Assembly: GCA_020466095.1 (NCBI GenBank)
Contig: CM035809.1
Coordinates: 4,194,223 to 4,258,222 of the forward strand
Origin: Chlorops oryzae
Lineage: Eukaryota; Arthropoda; Insecta; Diptera; Chloropidae
Length of the DNA: 64,000 bases
Direction: 5' to 3'
Shown: positions 57,422-64,000 of the stretch, piece after piece
Layout of the letters: the number at the start of each line of letters is the position of its first letter
How positions within the stretch are numbered: position 1 is the first letter of the stretch
Made by a program: the position numbers and the translations under genes
The notes under the pieces: generated by a model
Told to the model about the DNA's origin: nothing
What the model saw: the letters and a program-made list of their open reading frames with translations, nothing else
The model's database searches: none

Positions 57422-57521
57422 ATACTTTGAATGCTCCTAAAATCATTCCGAGTAATTTTTGAACTGGTTTTCGACTATCGGTTTGCAGGGACTAAGTATA
57501 TGTGTGTTTTTTTGATCTGTT

Positions 57522-57755
57522 ATAATCAGGGGTCGGATTTCTTTGACTTTAACAAATTAAAAGCATACTTTATGGAGTTAAAATTTTGTCAAGAGACAAT
57601 CGATTTTCAACTTCAATAAGAATTCGTTTGAAAAGCGGCTTGAAGTTCAACTTCGCTAAACTTATTCCCAAAATGTTGGTTAGAAAAATTTTTTTGGCCC
57701 ATAAAGTATGCTTTAAATTTATAAAAATAAAAAAATCCGAGCCCTGGCTATAATG
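57522..57755. mobile_element. Palindromic MITE, copy 4 (best hAT-like flanks)
   Basis: Ends CAGGGGTCGGATTTC and AAAAATCCGAGCCCTG; flanks GTTATAAT and GCTATAAT match at 7 of 8 positions, supporting hAT-type 8-bp duplication for this family. Confidence 0.75.
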
Positions 57756-58966
57756 AAAATATAATTTTATTAATTTTTTTTAATTATGGGGCATATGAAA
57801 TTCCGTAAATCGTCAGTTTTTGACGATTTTGATTTCCGTAACATGCCCGATAATTTTTTTTTTTTTTTTTTTGGTGTAAAGAAAAAAACCTTCTTTTTAG
57901 TAAAAAAAATTTTTTTTAAATAAAATAAAATTATTCAAACTGAAAAAACAAAAAAAGTCAAGAATTTTCAAATTTAGACTCACCCAAATTATTTGCCTTG
58001 ATCGTTCACTCGCTTTGAATTCACTTTGAATCAAACTATATTCATTGTTCAAAAAAGCATAAATCACTTTAAAGGAAATAAGCGGAAATATTTCCTTTTC
58101 AACTTTTCTTGTTACTTCACGCAAAGTTTTTGAATGAATAGAAAAACCGTTACAATTCAAACTGATACGGAATTCAGAGCATTTAATTCAAACTTTAGTC
58201 TTTTGTCTTTCGAATAAAGCCTTCTTCACGGTCTTTTGTCTTGAATTGAATTGAATTCAGAGCTTTCGTCACAATGCAAGTGAGCTCGCCGAAAAGTATG
58301 CAACAACTGAACATCCGATCAGATGTGACTGGATGTTAAATACGCACAAAAGCAGAGGAATCAAATGAAAAGGTTCCGTTAACGCAACAATTCAAATATG
58401 CAAAGCGCGCAATTCACACACACACACACCCACACTCACGGACGTACACACGCGCACGATAGCCGAGCATGAATGGCGCTCGAGCGTTCGTGTCGGCTTC
58501 GTTGATGTTTTGCTCGCTTGTTGAACTTCTTCGACGAACTTCGGCAGGCGAATCAACAATTGGCATTGTGCCGAAGCCTTCGATTTCAGCTATGCGTGTA
58601 TGTGTGCGTGCCTGAAATAGTTTCCATGTGTGAGTGGTAAATTAACAGAACACGAACTACGGTATTTGTGAGCTGATTGAAAAGGGGCCTGTAGGCAAGT
58701 TGGAATTTAATGACTGTGGATGGTTTATTGCCAATGCAAAACATTGAAGAGCGTATGGAAAGAATGAAAAGTTTAATAAAAGATGCAAAAATTATATTAT
58801 TTATTTTATAAAATAAAAGTTGTAATAAAGAAATTATTGTTATTATAAGTAGGTAGCCTTAGAGCTTTCATATCATTCAAATTATTTAATTCTTCGCAAG
58901 TTAAACATTTAAGGATGTTATAGTCAGGACAGTCTTACAACAAGGGTCGTATCTCTTCATGTCGGC
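57756..58966. other. Unique-looking DNA with a CA run
   Basis: A CA repeat lies at 58414-58440. 58200-58700 has balanced composition and CG-containing words (GAGCATGAATGGCGCTCGAGCG) and may be host non-coding DNA. No gene recognised. Confidence 0.4.
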
Positions 58967-59485
58967 TTAACCCCTTCTCGCATACGAAGCCATATATGGA
59001 CGCAAAAGTTTATAATTTTTTCCTTGCAGATGAAAAATCCTGTACTTAAAACAAAACCGAAATCCATATAAGCATGGCATAAACTAACGGAATCTTAGTA
59101 GATTTCGTTTGACATATGGCCGTAGTCCACATTATATGATCTTTTGTCTAACATTTGTCATTGAGAAGAATTACAAAATAAAAATTATCACATTTGAAAT
59201 TTGTTATAATATAAAAATGGTGGGTAAAGAGTGCGAAAAAAATATTTCTATTTATATACACATACTCTTTTCAACCTTCTCAAGAGTAAAATGGTATGAA
59301 CATTGAAAGTTTTGGTGTTCCTGGCATGTTTTGCATACCTTTTCCATATATCTTAATTTTTAACCACTTCTGTTATAAACATATAAAAAATTAAATTTAA
59401 TAAATTTTTCCTTTAATTGAGCCCAATAAATCATTATTGTGGAGGAAAAATATTTGTTTTTCATTTCGTTGCGGGAAGGGGTTAA
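58967..59485. mobile_element. TTAA-flanked MITE, third family (511 bp)
   Basis: TTAA at 58967-58970 and 59482-59485; ends CCCCTTCTCGCA / TGCGGGAAGGGG are imperfect inverted repeats. piggyBac-like by target site; distinct from the other two TTAA families. Confidence 0.75.
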
Positions 59486-60344
59486 GAGCTACGAAAATCC
59501 TATTTTTTAGCATGTTCTTTTAGTGTTTTAGGTCCCAAAATACTGAGATCCTGCGCTGTTTTTCGATCCATGACTGATCCGCGGGATTCGCGGAATTGGA
59601 TTGAATTTTAATTTGCTCCACTAAAGTGTCCCAAAAATATGAAATAAATTTTTCTTAAACGCATACCCTCCATTTTTTTTCTAAATAGCCCTGTTCGCTT
59701 AAATATTAAATATTATTGGGATTGGATCACGATAACCCGTGCCGAATTGCCTTCGAAGTTTCGTATGAAGTCTCTTCAAATTGAGTCCCCCAAAAGTATG
59801 CATCGAAAAATTTTGATATTAAAAATCGTGGGTTTTCCTGAAAACATTGCAACATAACCACGATATCAGAAATAAATAGTGTAGTATATATATCCTCCCT
59901 TATATCTTGGGACACCCTAATCAACACACACAGCTTATTCGTTGTGCTTAATTATAAGGAAGTAGACGACTCTATATGAGTCTGGTGATTCTATGGGAGG
60001 GATTTTTCTTCTGTTTGCTACATTGCTTCAAAAATACTCAGCAGCTTAACGGATGACACCCTCGATATGTTTTGCTTTATAAGAAAATACTTTCAATCGA
60101 ATGATGAAGCATTATTTCATCTATTTAAATATTATTGTTGAATTCATTCTTTTTTTTTACTTTAAAACAGAATAAAAGATGATTATTTTTGGTAAAATTA
60201 AATGAAACCTTTTCCCTTTTAAGGGCAGAACCTTGACAGCCCAAACAATTGTTGTTCAAAAAATATTCAAGTTCTTAGTTTTGAAGCCTTTGCTCGAAAT
60301 ATTGAATTTCTTAAATGTTTGAGATTTATATGATTATATCGATG
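59486..60344. other. No gene seen
   Basis: AT-rich. Isolated TIR-like words AGTGTCCCAAAAA (about 59627) and GGGACACCCTA (about 59910) recall the foldback family ends, but no duplication was found. Confidence 0.4.
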
Positions 60345-60530
60345 CCTGGCTGGAAATTGCCTAGAGAAATCTTCTAGGCCCTAGGTAGCTTATATCTTGG
60401 TCTTAGCTAGTAAAGTCTAGCTAGCGCCTTCCTAGTTTGTTTACGCTTTGGCTAGCTAGCACCCGGCTAGTAATTTCCAGCTAGAGCCCGGCTTGTAATT
60501 TCTGGCTAGCGCCAAGACCATATATCAATC
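60345..60530. repeat. CTAGCTAG-rich degenerate tandem array, left
   Basis: About six diverged ~28-32 bp units with CTAGCTAGCGCC / GGCTAGTAATTTCCAG themes. A similar array in roughly inverted relation starts at 63853 and runs off the window. Confidence 0.6.
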
Positions 60531-60995
60531 TCTTTGATTCACATAAAGATTTCTTTTCACGTCCCCTTAAACGGGGTATTGGTTAAAGTTAAAGTTCTCA
60601 CCTAGTTCGCACCTCATTGGTTACGATTAGGGATGTGCCGGATAGTGAATTTGCCGGATAACCGGATATCGGATATCCGGTAAAAAAATATGTAGCCGGA
60701 TACTATGTATCCGGCCGGATATCTGAAAAATTTTTCTCTGTTTGAAATTGTACTTTCGCTGGCCACAATTGAACAGATTGTCCGAAATAAATGATTTTCT
60801 GTCAACGCCGTTCATTGGTATAATATAGAGCTGGAAAACATTCGATTCCACCATTGATATTATCGATGATTTTAAATTTCATTAAACTAAATTAATTATT
60901 TATCACAAAAAATAATAACCAAATCTAGTTTATGGTAAAAAATAGACAATCGCAATAAAAACTTGGATAATGCTTAAAATTAAAAAACAACAATC

Positions 60996-63146
60996 ATCAA
61001 AGGAAAAGTCGGAGTTCAAAACAGCCTTGGTTCACTGTGGAAGTTAGGACTGCAATTCATACTAGATTCAGACATTACGTGCACTGGAAAAGATATCCGA
61101 CGGCTCAAAATTGGGAGCTGTTTCGAATAGCTAGGAATCACGCTACAAATATTACCCGTAGTTCGAAGTTACGCTTCTTTCGTAGTAAGCTTAACGTTGA
61201 TTTACCATCGAAAACTTTGTGGCGTAATCTAAAAACGATTGGTGCAAGCACCAAGTCTGAAACAAGTTGTGATATTGATGTAAATGTAATGAATGACCAT
61301 TATGCATCTACATTCAGCAATGCCCGTGTTAGACCCCTGTCTTTAACGAATGTTCAAATGGCGGAAACTGGCGGTCACAGATTTGCCTTTCACTGTCTCA
61401 CTGAAAATGATGTTTTAAAAGGTATAGCTACTATCAAATCGGATGCTATAGGATTAGATAATGTAAGTCCTAGATTTATAAAATTAATATTACCCTTTAT
61501 AATATCGCCTTTAACCCATATACTAAATTGTTGTATTACTACTTCAACTTTCCCAGAAAGCTGGAAAATTGCCAAGATCATCCCAGTTGCAAAAAATAAC
61601 ACCCTTAACTCACTAAATGATTATCGACCAATCAGTATTTTATCTTGGTTTTCGAAAGTCCTAGAGAAGTGTTTATCGTATCAAATACTTAGTTATCTCG
61701 AAGCACACTGTTTGTTAAATGATAGCCAGTCTGGTTTTCGTAAGCACCACAGCTGCACTACAGCCATGCTTAAAGTTCTCGAGGATATAAGAAAAGCATA
61801 TGACCGTAGTGAAATCACTATTCTGGCGTTACTCGACTTCTCGAAAGCTTTCGACAAAGTCGATCATAAACTTCTAATTGACAAACTAATGTACTTGTAT
61901 AACTTTGAAAACAGTGCATCAAGTTTAATTAAAAACTATCTATCGGATAGGTTTCAAAGAGTATGCATAAATGGAAAGGTTTCCTGTTTAAAGCCAGTCT
62001 TGTCTGGTGTTCCACAGGGATCTATACTTGGACCCATTTTGTTTGTCATGTTCATTAATGACATAATTGCTTGCTGCAAAAATGTGTCTGTTCATCTTTA
62101 TGCGGATGATGCTCAAATCTACCTTTCAAGACCGATTGGTTTATCTGAAGATTTAGTCTGTAGAATAAATGAGGATCTGGAGGAGATTGTTAGATGGACT
62201 GAGAAAAATGGTATTTATTTAAATTCTGAAAAAACTAAAGCTCTAATATTATGCAATAGTAAATACAACCTTGATAATTTTCCTCAACTACTCGTAAATA
62301 CACTTCACGTTAAGTATGACAGAGTTGCTAGTAGCTTGGGCTTTAAAATTAATTCTAGGTTGACGTGTGTGGACCATATCAATGGTTCAATCAGCAAATC
62401 ATATTTCATCTTGCGAAAATTGTGGAAATCCGCTGCTTTTATACCACAGGATACCAAAATGTTGTTGATAAGAACTCTTGTTATGCCCGTACTAACGTAC
62501 GGAGTTATTTTATACCCGGCCATGGATGCAGCTTCTACAGATAAATTGCAATTGCTTCTCAACAATTCAGCGAGATATATCTTCAATAAAAGAAGATACG
62601 ACCACATCTCTCAATTCACAACCCAAATTTTACATCGTAGCATTCAGTCGCATGTTAAAATCAAAAACCTTATGTTTCTACACAAGCTAATTCATGGTAA
62701 AGGACCCCAATATTTACGTCGAAATCTAGTTTTTGCCCATTCGTTACGGACATCCAATTTGACTGTTCCACATTACAATTACTTATCAACGTCCCGTATG
62801 TTTTTTGTCAGTGTCGTTAGACTTTGGAATTCACTACCTAATAGTACAAAATCCATCGTTAATCTTAGGCGCTTTGAGTTGGCATTATTTTCTATATATA
62901 CTTAAAAACTTGAATTTACTTTATTTACTCTGCACTTTAGTATTTCTTGCTTTCATTATCTTAGCTTTAAGTAATTCGAGACTAATAATAATAATAAGCT
63001 TTGTCTTTTCCATTATTTCTTTGGTAGACTCGTACTAGAATAAGGAAAATGAAACAACATGTATCTGAATTTAAAATGTACTGTAAAAGACCTAGTCTTA
63101 ATTAATGTACAAACGAAGAAAGAATAAATTGAATTGAATTGAATTG
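60996..63146 (+). mobile_element. Non-LTR retrotransposon, 5'-truncated, young
   Basis: A reverse transcriptase frame, a short 3' UTR and a tail of TTGAA repeats (about 63125-63146). The 7-bp sequence AACAATC occurs at 60989-60995 and 63147-63153, a likely target duplication. It lacks the endonuclease ORF part, as expected from aborted reverse transcription. Confidence 0.8.
60998..62905 (+). CDS. Non-LTR reverse transcriptase (jockey/CR1-like), 5'-truncated
   Basis: An uninterrupted frame of about 635 codons to TAA at 62903-62905, with no genuine ATG start because the 5' end was lost. It copies LINE RNA into DNA at a nicked target. Landmarks: KQPWFT.E linker just before 61040; NDYRPIS near 61617; FRKHHSC near 61738; LLDFSKAFDKVDH with the first catalytic Asp at 61835-61837; GVPQGSILGP near 62006; the catalytic LYADDAQIY with YADD at 62099-62110; then thumb and C-terminal segments ending ..VVRLWNSLPNSTKSI... 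No RNase H follows, which fits CR1/jockey-type LINEs; the exact clade is uncertain. The endonuclease is missing, so this copy cannot move by itself. Confidence 0.92.
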   Translation, partial: QRKSRSSKQPWFTVEVRTAIHTRFRHYVHWKRYPTAQNWELFRIARNHATNITRSSKLRFFRSKLNVDLPSKTLWRNLKTIGASTKSETSCDIDVNVMNDHYASTFSNARVRPLSLTNVQMAETGGHRFAFHCLTENDVLKGIATIKSDAIGLDNVSPRFIKLILPFIISPLTHILNCCITTSTFPESWKIAKIIPVAKNNTLNSLNDYRPISILSWFSKVLEKCLSYQILSYLEAHCLLNDSQSGFRKHHSCTTAMLKVLEDIRKAYDRSEITILALLDFSKAFDKVDHKLLIDKLMYLYNFENSASSLIKNYLSDRFQRVCINGKVSCLKPVLSGVPQGSILGPILFVMFINDIIACCKNVSVHLYADDAQIYLSRPIGLSEDLVCRINEDLEEIVRWTEKNGIYLNSEKTKALILCNSKYNLDNFPQLLVNTLHVKYDRVASSLGFKINSRLTCVDHINGSISKSYFILRKLWKSAAFIPQDTKMLLIRTLVMPVLTYGVILYPAMDAASTDKLQLLLNNSARYIFNKRRYDHISQFTTQILHRSIQSHVKIKNLMFLHKLIHGKGPQYLRRNLVFAHSLRTSNLTVPHYNYLSTSRMFFVSVVRLWNSLPNSTKSIVNLRRFELALFSIYT

Positions 63147-63559
63147 AACAATCTGATTGTATCTAACTAACATCAATGTTTTTCAATTTCAAGCATTATC
63201 GAAGTTCATACTACGACCGTCTATCCTTTTCCATAAACTACTAAGTTTGTTAGGATTTAATTTAAGTTAATTTGACTTAATTTATTTCGATCAATATCTA
63301 TTAAAATAAATTTAAAAACATCGATACCATCGATGATAATATCGATTGCTTTTGAGCTTTAGCATAATCAGCTGTTCTGATTTAATTTGCACGTTCAACA
63401 AAAAACAAAACTCAAAGATGGACAAATCAAAGTCTGCGGTATGTATCGGTATCCGGCCGGATAGTAGTGATATACGGTGGGCTTGCCGGATATCTAAAAA
63501 CCAGCCGGATACGACGGATACCGGATAGTTACCGGATATCCAGCACATCCCTAGTTACG

Positions 63560-63754
63560 ATATCGCCCATATAGAACTATAGCTGCAACTTCGGCCAAAA
63601 GCTATTACGTGGTACACCACACTTTCTATTACGTGGTTCACCACAATACTCGACTTATGGCGTGGTTCACCACAGTTGAACTTTTTCACCAAATCATGCC
63701 ATAACGCGCCAAAATTTGGCCGAAGTTGCAGCTATAGTTCTATATGATATCGCC
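63560..63754. mobile_element. hAT MITE with 32-bp palindromic ends (179 bp)
   Basis: The 8-bp repeat ATATCGCC (63560-63567, 63747-63754) flanks inverted ends starting CATATAGAACTATAGCTGC. The centre holds three tandem copies of GTGGTTCACCAC-like sequence (about 63610-63673), themselves palindromic. Confidence 0.93.
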
Positions 63755-63852
63755 TCTGCGCAAAGCTGACGCTCAACACACAAAGTACAGCTTTTATATA
63801 TCCACGAATTTAAACTAAGTGAGAATTATAAAAAAAAGTTTTGTCTCAAATT

Positions 63853-64000
63853 TTCTATCTGGGTTCTAGCTAGGCCCTCGCTAGCGCGGGTCTAAATTTA
63901 TCTAGTCGGGAAAATCTAGCTAGCGCCACGCTACAGTTGTCTATCTGGGCTTTACCTAGAGCAAACTAGCTAGCCCCTGTTTAGATTATTCTAGTCATCG
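63853..64000. repeat. CTAGCTAG-rich degenerate tandem array, right
   Basis: Diverged ~28-38 bp units containing CTAGCTAGCGCC, TCTATCTGGG and CTAGTCGGG, continuing past the window edge. Together with 60345-60530 it may form the two ends of a Foldback-like element. Confidence 0.6.

Larger units (their letters stand above)
60620..63561. mobile_element. hAT MITE with CCGGATA repeats, split by a LINE
   Basis: The 8-bp repeat GTTACGAT (60620-60627, 63554-63561) flanks ends TAGGGATGTGC / GCACATCCCTA. Both subterminal regions carry many CCGGATA or TATCCGG copies (60650-60722, 63450-63540). Without the LINE at 60996-63146 it would be about 775 bp and non-coding. Confidence 0.9.

Noticed and set aside
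60614..60854. Minus-strand frames at the left end of the CCGGATA hAT element
   Set aside because: They arise from the subterminal CCGGATA repeats and match no transposase.

Overview
The window is AT-rich, intron-containing, repeat-dense eukaryotic DNA, best explained as a higher dipteran (schizophoran fly) genome. Support: a fly-type secreted beta-galactosidase with four short spliced introns and AATAAA polyadenylation, an irritans-type (Himar1-like) mariner end, a tRNA-Ser-primed LTR element, jockey-like and R1/I-like LINE remains, and many hAT, piggyBac-like and pogo-like miniature elements. The species cannot be named from sequence alone; a tephritid-like or muscoid fly is a guess. There is no CRISPR array, operon, rRNA or bacterial feature.

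Only one convincing host gene is present: a five-exon GH35 beta-galactosidase (34861-37633, + strand, 634 codons). Its first intron is almost entirely a ~530 bp CT/TCTC repeat. Nearly everything else is transposon-derived or anonymous AT-rich sequence.

Layout. 1-291: 5' end of a mariner on the minus strand. 426-1043: cluster of an inverted TGTACCTTGGACC motif. 1216-7216: LTR retrotransposon with both LTRs, 4-bp target duplication, gag-like zinc knuckles and a protease motif, but no reverse transcriptase or integrase. 7256-8833: foldback hAT element with two tRNA-like sequences in its loop. 9430-11140: hAT end, a pogo/Tigger-like deletion derivative, another hAT end and a tRNA-like sequence. 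12449-15629: three small DNA transposons. 17435-18926, 23053-25438, 33175-34441, 39981-40829 and 48098-48330: copies of one interspersed family built on a recurring CTAGTACTGGAGGTACC module, three of them carrying nested insertions. 25825-26563, 31005-31751, 47294-48033 and 56679-57421: four copies of one ~735 bp MITE, all flanked by TTAA. 28446-29808: nested MITEs with tRNA-like cargo. 41848-43420: jockey-like remnant interrupted by a MITE made of palindromic tandem units. 46830-53129: foldback and hAT-type MITEs, including a 1.9 kb hairpin element. 55592-59485: further palindromic and TTAA-flanked MITEs. 60345-64000: CTAGCTAG-rich arrays around a hAT element that was itself split by an uninterrupted non-LTR reverse transcriptase, with a 179 bp hAT MITE next to it.

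The genes form no pathway. What the window offers is a stratified record of insertions: target-site duplications and interrupted repeats let many of them be ordered in time, and several elements show unusual cargo or architecture (tRNA-like sequences, long hairpins, subterminal hexamer arrays).
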